Below, one piece after another: positions 1 to 7,683 of a stretch of 64,000 nucleotides of DNA; positions within the stretch are counted from its first letter, which is position 1; the number at the start of each line of letters is the position of its first letter. The position numbers were made by a program, and so were the translations under genes. The notes under the pieces were generated by a model that saw nothing but the letters and a program-made list of their open reading frames with translations, made no database searches and was not told where the DNA came from. Source of the DNA: Anaerotignum sp. MB30-C6 (GTDB taxonomy: Bacteria > Bacillota > Clostridia > Lachnospirales > Anaerotignaceae); assembly GCF_030908465.1 (NCBI RefSeq), contig NZ_CP133078.1, forward strand, positions 3,038,001 to 3,102,000, read 5' to 3'.

Positions 1-140
1 CCCTGCTAAATGGGTTTTTACAAGGCATCGTTGTAGAGTTTAAAAATAATAACTGGGAATTTTTTAGCTGCAATGTCATTGTGGCAGGCTGTTGTATGGG
101 GGAATATTTTACCATTGTAAATCGAAAAGACATAAATTGA
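1..140 (+). CDS. C-terminal end of an unidentified gene cut by the window edge
   Basis: An open frame without stops enters from the left edge (first complete codon at base 3) and ends at a TGA at 138-140, giving the last 45 residues of a protein. It is followed 7 bases later by a strong symmetric terminator that it would share with the convergent minus-strand gene. This arrangement supports a real gene end. The fragment contains the run NVIVAGCCMGEYF and I do not recognise the family. Chance openness of a short frame is the alternative. Confidence 0.45.
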   Translation, partial: LLNGFLQGIVVEFKNNNWEFFSCNVIVAGCCMGEYFTIVNRKDIN

Positions 141-147
141 CAAATTT

Positions 148-179
148 AGGGCGTTATCATTTTTCTATGATAACGCCCT
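148..179. terminator. Bidirectional rho-independent terminator
   Basis: A perfect 13-bp inverted repeat (148-160 with 167-179, arm AGGGCGTTATCAT) with a 6-base loop is followed by a T-rich tract on the plus strand and a weaker one on the minus strand. It sits between convergent gene ends. Confidence 0.85.
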
Positions 180-183
180 TCTT

Positions 184-441
184 TTACTTCTGCTTTAATT
201 TTTTAAATACATTCATAATAAACCAAACATCTAAAACTACGACACTTCCAAAAACAAATTTTTCCACAATATCCGAAGAGGAAATACACAAATAAGCAAA
301 TAGAATTGTAAGTCCCAAATAAAGAAGTACAACGAACCCCACAAAAAATTTACGGATTAATCTGGGTATACTTTTGGATAAACTTCCTTCCACTGCCCCT
401 TCAACCATTAGTTCACCTAAAAATTCAACTAAGAAATTCAT
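184..441 (-). CDS. Small membrane protein of unknown function
   Basis: The 85-residue product has an amphipathic N-terminus (about residues 1-30) and two hydrophobic stretches, about 34-52 and 62-78, with a lysine-rich C-terminus, so a two-pass membrane protein is likely. The ATG is preceded by GAGGAGTAGAGG, a good ribosome binding site. It ends just before the terminator at 148-179. It is the first of three consecutive small minus-strand membrane proteins up to base 1148 that look unrelated to each other. I do not recognise the family, and the function is unknown. Confidence 0.6.
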   Translation of the reverse strand: MNFLVEFLGELMVEGAVEGSLSKSIPRLIRKFFVGFVVLLYLGLTILFAYLCISSSDIVEKFVFGSVVVLDVWFIMNVFKKLKQK

Positions 442-535
442 AACCTCTACTCCTCTTGTAGCATAAGTTTAGTTAATATATCCATTATAACACGCATAGC
501 ATTTTCCATCAATTTCTTTTTCATGAATACCCACA

Positions 536-760
536 TTACTCATTGTGAGATATTAAAAACAAACCTACAATAAGGATAATAACGGTAATCAGAAATGAAA
601 TGGCTACGGGAGATTCATAAAAGTAGCGCCATGGATTGCTCCATGAGCCTGTTCGCCCTGCCTTATCCAAAAGCTGAAGGACTTTTAATCCGTATATCTC
701 TAAAGAAAGTTTACAAACACCAGTCAAAATAAAAATAGCACCTAAAAATTTTCTATTCAT
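536..760 (-). CDS. Small two-pass membrane protein of unknown function
   Basis: The 74-residue product has a hydrophobic segment at about residues 4-22 and a second at about 52-70, separated by a polar loop rich in W, G and S. A GGAGG site lies nine bases before the ATG, which supports real translation. It lies 94 bases upstream of the 85-residue membrane protein gene on the same strand, so cotranscription is possible. No family is recognised. Confidence 0.6.
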   Translation of the reverse strand: MNRKFLGAIFILTGVCKLSLEIYGLKVLQLLDKAGRTGSWSNPWRYFYESPVAISFLITVIILIVGLFLISHNE

Positions 761-793
761 TATCGTATTCCTCCAATCTGGATAACCACGGAC

Positions 794-833
794 AGAAAGA
801 AGTTCTCCGCCACTAGGGGGAAAACTTCTTTCT
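794..833. other. Strong hairpin between two small minus-strand genes
   Basis: An 11-bp perfect inverted repeat (794-804 with 823-833, arm AGAAAGAAGTT) is followed by TTTT on the plus strand. In the minus direction, the direction of the neighbouring genes, there is no T-run after it. It may therefore act as an RNA-processing or stability hairpin, or end a plus-strand transcript not otherwise visible. Confidence 0.55.
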
Positions 834-866
834 TTTTGAGGGATTTTTGATTACCTAACTCAGAAT

Positions 867-1148
867 TTACTTTAAACCAGTATTGGAGCAATCAGAGTCA
901 TTCGACTCTGGCACTTGCGTTTCTTCTTCTTGCGTTTCTGATTTGCTTTTTTTCATTCCCTCCCATAAGAGGAACAATGCCCAAATTTTTATGCTTATAT
1001 CAAAGGAAATAATATAAATATGCATTGCTGTGGTAGATTCCCATATAATAAGGGACATAAATACAAACAAAAATTTTGCTAATACAGTAGCCAGTAATGG
1101 CGACAGCATAAATAACCAAAAAACTTTGCGCCTATATTTTTTTTCCAT
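867..1148 (-). CDS. Small membrane protein with acidic tail, unknown function
   Basis: The 93-residue product starts with a basic stretch (MEKKYRRKV) followed by hydrophobic segments at about 9-37 and 42-64, and ends in a polar tail rich in E, Q and S. The basic N-terminus predicts an inside start by the positive-inside rule. GGAGG lies ten bases before the ATG. No homologous family is recognised. The next 450 bases upstream carry no gene. Confidence 0.6.
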   Translation of the reverse strand: MEKKYRRKVFWLFMLSPLLATVLAKFLFVFMSLIIWESTTAMHIYIISFDISIKIWALFLLWEGMKKSKSETQEEETQVPESNDSDCSNTGLK

Positions 1149-1598
1149 GTCTTAAACCTCCATTTTTAAACATATTGTATTTGTTCTATATTTACACTTT
1201 GTAAGACTTCTTTTATAGTTGATGAAGTTAATTATATTTTATAAATTAACTAAAATTCTTCTATCCACTTTTTAGTTTTTGCTGGAACTATCATAAAATA
1301 CCCCTTTAAACAAATTTATAAACATCACTGGTGATAAGTGGTACCCTTATCCAGTGTCTTTATTTCAAGTACCCTCATATTTATTTCTTTTTATTTATAT
1401 GTAGCGAAGAAATCATAAGATACTGTAATTTCATACATAGTACTACACTTGTAAATTGTTTGTAAATATATGGATTAATAATGTAATAAAATTTTAAGAA
1501 TTGTTATAGTTTTATCAATGGGTTGCGGAAACAAAAATTTAATTCCTTTTTATTGCTATCAATCCTTGAATATATTTCTAATAAACCATAGGCTTTCT
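1149..1598. other. Gene-free AT-rich stretch with one strong hairpin
   Basis: No convincing coding frame is present. A strong hairpin spans 1326-1356 (CACTGG plus ATAAG pairing with CTTATCCAGTG, two-base bulge) and is followed by TCTTTATTT, as in a plus-strand terminator. A perfect 8-bp inverted repeat, AGTTAATT/AATTAACT, lies near 1225-1250. Confidence 0.5.
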
Positions 1599-1628
1599 TT
1601 GACACCTTCTATAGGAAAGCAGTATAAT
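1599..1628 (+). promoter_or_regulatory. Sigma-A-type promoter of the LRR-VWA-MoxR operon
   Basis: TTGACA at 1599-1604 and TATAAT at 1623-1628 are both perfect matches, separated by 18 bases. The start codon of the first gene follows about 30 bases after the expected transcription start. Confidence 0.85.
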
Positions 1629-1663
1629 GAAGGTTAAAGATTAAAATAGAAAAGGATAAAATC

Positions 1664-2845
1664 ATGAAGCCAACAGAACAGGTTATGCTATATTATAAAG
1701 CCTCTGCTGAAGGAATTACCATTCTAGGCATCAAAGGCAGAGCAAGCCAATTGAATATTCCAGAACTCATTGACGGCAAGCCTGTGGTTGCCATTGGGAA
1801 TTTTGCCTTTGCCATAGAACAGGAACAGCCTTTGGCTGAGGAAGAAAGCCTAGGGGAACTCACCCTATGCGCAGGGTCAGAAATGCGGACAGCACCCCTT
1901 TCTCAGGATAATGGGGATGCCATCCTTCGTATTGTCCTTCCTGACACCATACGCCATATTGGGACTCATGCATTTTATGGCTGTAATGCTCTGGGCAGTA
2001 TTCTTTTGCCCGATGGATTAAAGGAAATTGCCCCACACACTTTTTCAGGCTGTGGGGCCTTAGAAACCTTAACATTACCCCAAACCATAAAAGAAATCGG
2101 CGGCTATGCCTTTTATGACTGTCGCTGTTTAAAGTCCCTTCCTATTCCCCAAGGGGTACAAGCCATTGGGCGTTATGCTTTTTATAATTGTAGATCCTTA
2201 ACGAAAATAAATATTCCCCAAAGTACAGAACATCTGGAAACGGGGCTGTTTTTAAATTGCGATTGCCTCTATGAAATTCATTTTGGCCAGTGCAAACATA
2301 TTTCAGATTTAATTTCAGTTTTAAATCATGAGTTGTTATTAACCATAGACTTTCCCGATGCTAGGGTAAAGCTGTTAATTCCAGATTTCCAGTATGAATA
2401 TATCGAAAACACACCTGCAAGGCAGTTCCATCAAGTGAATTATGGTACAGGCCATCTGTTTCGACAGTGTATTCATAATTCAGATATTGATTTTCGTAGG
2501 TACGATGAATTGTTCTATCTAACCAAGCGAGAGGATGCGGCGGTTTTGGTACTGCTTTTGGCGGTATATCGACTTTCTTATCCTTACCGCTTACCCGAGA
2601 ACCGTCGTGAAACCTATCTCTCTTATGTAAGGGAGCATCTGCTTTTTGCAACAGGGTATTTTATTGATAATAATGACCTGGAAGCCCTTCGCCTTTTTAG
2701 CCAATGGGGGCTGCTAACTACAGAAACACTACCAGAAGTCATTGCTTTGGCACAGAAAAAGAAAAAAACAGAAATGCTTAGTTTTCTTATGGACTATCAG
2801 CATAAATTCGCTGCAACACCAAAGAAAAAAACATTTGATTTGTAA
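1664..2845 (+). CDS. BspA-type leucine-rich repeat protein
   Basis: The 393-residue protein carries about five copies of the 23-residue BspA/LRR_5 repeat between residues about 85 and 205, with the signature I-x-x-x-A-F-x-x-C-x-x-L (for example IGTHAFYGCNAL, IGRYAFYNCRSL). No signal peptide or anchor is visible, so unlike most BspA proteins it is probably cytoplasmic. The C-terminal half (about 260-390) is helical and faintly ankyrin-like. It is first in an operon with the VWA-like and MoxR ATPase genes, separated by only 11 bases from the next. The repeats probably form a protein-binding surface for that pair. That role is inference from context. Confidence 0.8.
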   Translation: MKPTEQVMLYYKASAEGITILGIKGRASQLNIPELIDGKPVVAIGNFAFAIEQEQPLAEEESLGELTLCAGSEMRTAPLSQDNGDAILRIVLPDTIRHIGTHAFYGCNALGSILLPDGLKEIAPHTFSGCGALETLTLPQTIKEIGGYAFYDCRCLKSLPIPQGVQAIGRYAFYNCRSLTKINIPQSTEHLETGLFLNCDCLYEIHFGQCKHISDLISVLNHELLLTIDFPDARVKLLIPDFQYEYIENTPARQFHQVNYGTGHLFRQCIHNSDIDFRRYDELFYLTKREDAAVLVLLLAVYRLSYPYRLPENRRETYLSYVREHLLFATGYFIDNNDLEALRLFSQWGLLTTETLPEVIALAQKKKKTEMLSFLMDYQHKFAATPKKKTFDL

Positions 2846-2856
2846 AGGAGGTCACT

Positions 2857-4242
2857 ATGAACGAAAACCATCAACGTCTGATACAGATCGGTAATGCAAT
2901 TTTAAACGCTTCTCGAAATGAATTATATTTATCTTTGCGATTTATGGATATCGCCTTAAGTGGCTTGCGTTATGAAATGAACCTTTCCTCCCTCTATGTA
3001 GGGACGGACGGAGAGAAGGTGTTGTTCAACCCACGTTATCTTGTAGAGCGGTATCAGTCCGATCCTGTATTGGTGAACCGCCTGTACTTGCATATGCTGC
3101 TCCACTGTATTTTCCGCCACCCCTTTCATATGGGGAATCGGGATGAAGCACTGTGGGGCCTAGCTTGTGATATTGCTGTAGAGTCCATTATCGACGCCCT
3201 TCCCGTGAAAGCCACACAACTGGTGGTTTCTGATCGGCGAAACGAACTATACGACCAGCTGAAAAAAGATTTGAAGGTGCTTTCTGCCGAAGGTATCTAT
3301 CGCAAATTGTCTGAACGCAATTTTACCGATAAAGAGTTTGGTAAATTACAGCTGGAGTTTTGGGTGGACGACCATGTTTTTTGGGAACAAAAAAAAGAAG
3401 ATAACCAAAATGAAAATAACGAAAATCAGGATAATGAAAATAACCAAGAAAATGAAGATGAATCAGAGCACAACCAACAAAAACAAAGGGAACTAGAAGA
3501 AAAGTGGCAACAAATTGGCGAGAAAATGGAAACCAATTTGGAAACCTTTGCTAAGGATTTGGGTGAAAGTGCGGGGGATTTGCTACAGCTTTTAAAAATA
3601 GAAAATCGGGAAAAATATGACTATCGCCATTTTCTTAAAAAATTTGTTACTTTAAAAGAAGACATGCGGGTAGATGATGATGCTTACGACTATATCTTCT
3701 ACACCTATGGTTTATCTCTTTACGGAAATATGCCTTTGATCGAATCTTTGGAATATAAAGAAGTCAAAAAAATAGAAGAATTGGTCATCGCCATTGATAC
3801 TTCAGAATCCTGTGAAGGCCAAACGGTGCGCCGTTTTTTAGAAGAAACTTACGCAATTTTAAAAAGCAGTGAATCTTTTTTCCATAAAGTCAATATTCAT
3901 ATCATTCAATCTGACGCCAAAGTGCAACAGGATATTACCATAACCTCCCAAGAGGACTTGGAGAAATATATGGATAGCTTTCGCCTTATGGGCAGCGGAG
4001 GTACAGACTTCCGCCCCGTTTTTGAATACGTAGATAAATTGATTGCAGAAAAAGCTTTTCAAAATTTAAAAGGGCTGATTTATTTTACCGATGGTTACGG
4101 CACTTTTCCCCGCCGCAGACCGTCTTATGATACAGCTTTTGTATTTTTCCACGAAGAATATTTGGATTTAAATGTACCGCCTTGGGCAATGAAGGTTGTC
4201 CTTGGCCCCGAAGACCTTTCCATTTATGATAAGGAGAAGTGA
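2857..4242 (+). CDS. VWA-like protein with N-terminal metallopeptidase-like domain (DUF2201 type)
   Basis: The 461-residue protein has two parts. The N-terminal part (about 1-170) resembles the putative metallopeptidase domain that accompanies VWA-like domains, with H79, H83 and H88 in LHMLLHCIFRH. The C-terminal part (about 305-460) is a VWA fold with MIDAS-type motif DTSES at 314-318, GGTDF at 381-385 and TDG near 411. A highly charged, Asn/Glu-rich low-complexity linker lies at about 180-206. The start follows a perfect AAAGGAGG site. VWA proteins of this kind work with MoxR ATPases, and the MoxR gene begins three bases after this stop codon. Target and substrate are unknown. Confidence 0.85.
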   Translation: MNENHQRLIQIGNAILNASRNELYLSLRFMDIALSGLRYEMNLSSLYVGTDGEKVLFNPRYLVERYQSDPVLVNRLYLHMLLHCIFRHPFHMGNRDEALWGLACDIAVESIIDALPVKATQLVVSDRRNELYDQLKKDLKVLSAEGIYRKLSERNFTDKEFGKLQLEFWVDDHVFWEQKKEDNQNENNENQDNENNQENEDESEHNQQKQRELEEKWQQIGEKMETNLETFAKDLGESAGDLLQLLKIENREKYDYRHFLKKFVTLKEDMRVDDDAYDYIFYTYGLSLYGNMPLIESLEYKEVKKIEELVIAIDTSESCEGQTVRRFLEETYAILKSSESFFHKVNIHIIQSDAKVQQDITITSQEDLEKYMDSFRLMGSGGTDFRPVFEYVDKLIAEKAFQNLKGLIYFTDGYGTFPRRRPSYDTAFVFFHEEYLDLNVPPWAMKVVLGPEDLSIYDKEK

Positions 4243-4244
4243 TT

Positions 4245-5783
4245 ATGAATATAAAGCAAGCAAAAGATGAAATCAGAAGAGCCATTGAGGCCTATTTACT
4301 AAAAAATGAATTTGGAGAGTATACCATTCCCCGTGTCCGCCAGCGTCCCATATTGTTGATGGGTGCCCCAGGTATCGGTAAAACTGCCATTATGGAACAG
4401 GTAGCAAGGGAATGTGGCGTCGGCTTGGTGTCCTATAGCATCACCCACCATACCCGCCAAAGTGCCATCGGTCTGCCTTTTATCAGCCATAAGGAATATG
4501 GCGGCAAAGAGTATGCCGTTACCGAGTATACCATGAGCGAAATTATCGCATCTGTCTATAATAAAATGGAGGAAACAGGCTTATCCGAAGGGATTCTTTT
4601 CATTGATGAAATCAACTGTGCCTCAGAAACCCTTGCCCCTGCCATGCTGCAGTTTTTGCAGGCAAAAACCTTCGGTGCCCATAGCGTGCCTGAGGGGTGG
4701 CTCATCGTTTCGGCGGGTAATCCTCCGGAGTACAACAAAAGTGTCCGTGAATTCGACGTTGTAACCCTAGACCGTGTGAAAAAGATTGATGTAGAACCTG
4801 ACTTTCTGGTTTGGAAGGAATACGCTTATAAACATTCCGTTCATGGGGCAATTATGTCATACTTAGAAATTAAGAAAAATCATTTCTACACCATGGAAAC
4901 CACTGTAGATGGAAAGCGTTTTGTAACGCCTAGAGGATGGGAAGATCTTTCCACCATTTTGAAAGTTTATGAAACCATGGGCGTAACCGTAGATGCCAGC
5001 ATCATTGGCCAATACCTGCAACATGGAAAAATCGCCAGAGATTTTGCGAACTATTTGGATTTATATAATAAATATAAAACCGATTATCACATAGAGGATA
5101 TTTTAAAAGGTTCCTTTAGCCAACAGGCGGTATCGAAACTTTCTACTGCCTCCTTTGATGAAAAACTAAGTGTCATTGGTTTATTACTGAGCCGCCTTTC
5201 CGATGATTTTAAACTGGCCTATGAAGGTGATTTATTCACCACCCAGTTGCATCAAAATTTATTGGAATTAAAAGAACGTTTCCAAAACCCTTACTGCAAG
5301 GAAACCCCTTGGGAAAATATTATGGAAACCCTCATTGAGGAAAAAGAGAACGCTTTTGCCCAAGAACAAAAGGCAGACCTTTTAGACCAAAGCACAAAGA
5401 AAAGTCGTCGTATGACCATTGAAAAACTCATGGGCTATGACAAAGAAGTGAAAAGCCTTGGCCTTCGTGACAAAGATGAGGTTTTCCAACAAATCAAAAC
5501 CTCCTTTACCAATGAGGTGGAAACACGCCAAACGCTAATCGATACAGGTGCAAAGGAATTGGAAAATGCCTTCTTATTTCTAGAAGAAACCTTTGGTGCA
5601 GGGCAAGAAATGGTTATTTTCATTACTGAGTTAACCACCAATTTTTATAGCGTAAAATTCATTAGTGACAATGGTAATGAAAAATATTATCAGTATAATA
5701 AAGAATTGCTCTTTGATGAAAAGCAAAAAAGTATTTTAAAAGATATAGAATCCGCAAAAGCAGAAGGAACATTATTGTTTTAA
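4245..5783 (+). CDS. MoxR-family AAA+ ATPase
   Basis: The 512-residue protein has Walker A GAPGIGKT (about 40-47), Walker B ILFIDEIN (about 120) and a sensor 1 region SAGNPPEYN, typical of MoxR/RavA ATPases. MoxR proteins are ATP-driven chaperones that act with VWA partners in assembly or maturation of protein complexes. The long C-terminal part beyond the AAA core (about 290-512) is charged and helical and of unknown role. I chose the ATG at 4245, eight bases after AAGGAG; a GTG two codons earlier would overlap the preceding stop. The gene is the last of the operon and is followed by a strong terminator. Confidence 0.88.
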   Translation: MNIKQAKDEIRRAIEAYLLKNEFGEYTIPRVRQRPILLMGAPGIGKTAIMEQVARECGVGLVSYSITHHTRQSAIGLPFISHKEYGGKEYAVTEYTMSEIIASVYNKMEETGLSEGILFIDEINCASETLAPAMLQFLQAKTFGAHSVPEGWLIVSAGNPPEYNKSVREFDVVTLDRVKKIDVEPDFLVWKEYAYKHSVHGAIMSYLEIKKNHFYTMETTVDGKRFVTPRGWEDLSTILKVYETMGVTVDASIIGQYLQHGKIARDFANYLDLYNKYKTDYHIEDILKGSFSQQAVSKLSTASFDEKLSVIGLLLSRLSDDFKLAYEGDLFTTQLHQNLLELKERFQNPYCKETPWENIMETLIEEKENAFAQEQKADLLDQSTKKSRRMTIEKLMGYDKEVKSLGLRDKDEVFQQIKTSFTNEVETRQTLIDTGAKELENAFLFLEETFGAGQEMVIFITELTTNFYSVKFISDNGNEKYYQYNKELLFDEKQKSILKDIESAKAEGTLLF

Positions 5784-5790
5784 ATCATTA

Positions 5791-5839
5791 AGCAGAAGTT
5801 TGTATGGTACATTTAACCATACAAACTTCTGCTTTTTTT
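5791..5839 (+). terminator. Rho-independent terminator of the LRR-VWA-MoxR operon
   Basis: Perfect 18-bp stem (5791-5808 with 5816-5833), 7-base loop, then seven T residues. It is one of the strongest terminators in the window. Confidence 0.95.
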
Positions 5840-5941
5840 CAGCATTTGTACCATTGTATAAATCCAAAAGTTGGTATACTATGTATATATATTCACAATC
5901 TTTCAAAATTTTATAGTATGACTCCCCTGATAATTCCTACG

Positions 5942-6387
5942 ATTTTATGCGAAGGTAAATCCATATTTACGACATCTAGGTATATCTTTCGTAATTCAAG
6001 GGATATTACACGCCTTTGGCTACCTTATCTTGTACCAAAAAAATATTACAATTCTGATTTCCGTAAACAATACCAACGAGAGCTTGTATTTCCATATTTG
6101 TTTCTTGGAATAGGTTGGATAGCCTTGGAACTTTTATCCCCAAAACCAAAGGATCCCATTTTATTTTGTTTATAGGGCATATTCATTGCAATAATCCTCA
6201 TGATCTTGTTGACAAAACACGAAAAAAATATCATGAATAAGCGACTTTCGTTAAGTATAAGGGCATTACCATTTTAAAGAAAACGGAAAGCAACCCCATT
6301 GATGATTCCATAAATGAGGTGTATGCCTTAAAGAATTTGGCTGTAAAATGGTTCTTATACCATTTCATTAATTATATAAAGTTATAA
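5942..6387 (+). pseudogene. Decayed gene for a small membrane protein
   Basis: A protein-like reading can be followed through at least two lesions. The first frame gives a sensible segment (LVPKKYYNSDFRKQYQRE, then hydrophobic FPYLFLGIGWIALELL), stops at TAG 6173-6175, and continues in the same frame with another hydrophobic segment (GIFIAIILMILLTKHEK). Near 6250 the sensible reading moves one frame and ends at TAA 6385-6387 after a charged tail. The expected product would be a small membrane protein. No family is recognised and the 5' boundary is uncertain. Confidence 0.5.
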
Positions 6388-6415
6388 AGTTTTTTAGAGA
6401 ATAAGGAGGATGCTT

Positions 6416-6610
6416 ATGACTAAAAATTACAAACTCAGATGCACACTATCTCTTATTGCGGGCCTCATATGGGTTATTGTAGCAGGGCTGAATTTTTCTA
6501 ATAAAAATATTGCTTTTGGTAGTATCGCTTTGGCATGGGTTTTTATTTATTTAACCATGTTGCACTATAAAGCAAGAGCAATGAATCACTCTAAAAATAA
6601 GCATTTATAA
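6416..6610 (+). CDS. Small two-pass membrane protein of unknown function
   Basis: The 64-residue product has two hydrophobic segments (about 9-26 and 32-50) and a basic C-terminus. AAGGAGG ends six bases before the ATG at 6416. The ATG at 6410 directly abuts the ribosome binding site and is unlikely to be used. It lies just downstream of the decayed gene and ends at a bidirectional terminator shared with the TSUP transporter gene. Function unknown. Confidence 0.6.
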   Translation: MTKNYKLRCTLSLIAGLIWVIVAGLNFSNKNIAFGSIALAWVFIYLTMLHYKARAMNHSKNKHL

Positions 6611-6630
6611 AATTACCCCCATACAAAATA

Positions 6631-6658
6631 GGGTATCATCATTGAAGCGATGATACCC
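6631..6658. terminator. Bidirectional terminator between convergent genes
   Basis: 10-bp stem GGGTATCATC (6631-6640) with GATGATACCC (6649-6658), flanked by A-rich sequence on both sides, so U-rich on either transcript. Confidence 0.75.
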
Positions 6659-6680
6659 TAAAAATATACTTATAAACCCT

Positions 6681-7460
6681 TTATAACAAAACATCCGCTG
6701 CCATCTTCAAAAATAGCAAAACAATAACCACCATCAACATCATGCGGATGGCTTTTGTTCCTTTTTTTATGGCAACCCCTGCCCCGATAAAATTCCCTGC
6801 AACGCCAAAAATCGCCGCTGGAATGGCGATTGGTAAGTAAACCGTCCCTTCAATTAAAAATACCACCAACGCCGCATAATTTGATGCCAAATTCAAGCAT
6901 TTTGCGTTTCCCGATGCGCTACGCATATCATATTTCATAATCAGACAAAAAGCCATTAAAGCAAAGGTTCCTGTTCCTGGACCAACCAATCCATCGTAAA
7001 AACCAATAAACCCACCAATCAACAGGGCCAATATAATCTTCTTTTTCTTGGAGAAGGAATCTGAAAGATTTTCGCCCCCCATATTCTTGTTTACCACAGT
7101 AACCACACCTACAATGGGCAGAACCACCAGCATCATGGTTTTTAAGGTGTTATCACTCAAATAAAGCACTACCTTCGCCGCTACAGCTGAGGCAATAAAA
7201 GCCCCAATGGCCGACAAAATACCCACCTGAATGTCCAACATTTTGTGTTTCCAATAACGTAGAGTTGCAGCAGTTGTTCCAAAAGCCGCAGAAAATTTGT
7301 TGCACCCGTATACTAAGTGCATCGGCATCCCCGTCAATGTGTAGGCAGGTAAAGAAATCAATCCGCCACCCCCTGCAATGGAGTCTAAAAATCCAGCAAA
7401 AAAACAAGCAACCATTAACATAATAAAATTTGGAACTGAAATCATTACTTCCGTAAACAT
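6681..7460 (-). CDS. TSUP-family (TauE/SafE) anion permease
   Basis: The 259-residue protein has about eight hydrophobic segments and the family's glycine-rich N-terminal motif AGFLDSIAGGGGLISLPA, with a second pseudo-repeat GFYDGLVGPGTGTF. TSUP proteins move sulfite, sulfonates, sulfoacetate or related organic anions across the cytoplasmic membrane. The substrate here cannot be told. The ATG at 7460 gives the usual family length and follows AAGGG. The frame is open back to a TTG at 7589, which would add a hydrophilic 43-residue extension with no clear ribosome binding site. A terminator for the upstream decarboxylase lies between, so it is probably transcribed separately. Confidence 0.8.
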   Translation of the reverse strand: MFTEVMISVPNFIMLMVACFFAGFLDSIAGGGGLISLPAYTLTGMPMHLVYGCNKFSAAFGTTAATLRYWKHKMLDIQVGILSAIGAFIASAVAAKVVLYLSDNTLKTMMLVVLPIVGVVTVVNKNMGGENLSDSFSKKKKIILALLIGGFIGFYDGLVGPGTGTFALMAFCLIMKYDMRSASGNAKCLNLASNYAALVVFLIEGTVYLPIAIPAAIFGVAGNFIGAGVAIKKGTKAIRMMLMVVIVLLFLKMAADVLL

Positions 7461-7601
7461 GAATACACGCCCTTCTAAAAACCCTTCCCACAAGTCAAAA
7501 TATGCCTCATCGTAACATTTTCCCACGGTTTTTGCAAGGCTGTCTTTTTCAGTAATTTCTTGCAACGGGTACGACTTTTTGCTTTCCAATTATGCGCCTA
7601 T

Positions 7602-7631
7602 AAAAAATAAGCGTACATAAATTGCACGCTT
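7602..7631 (-). terminator. Terminator after the decarboxylase gene
   Basis: 6-bp stem (7609-7614 with 7626-7631, AAGCGT/ACGCTT) with an 11-base loop, followed on the minus strand by ATTTTTT. Confidence 0.65.
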
Positions 7632-7683
7632 TTTCCTGTGTAATCTATTATTAAAGATTAAAAATCATTAAAACGTTCTTTTT

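Noticed and set aside
92..295. Short plus-strand frame over the first terminator
   Set aside because: It crosses a strong terminator hairpin and the minus-strand membrane protein gene, with no ribosome binding site.
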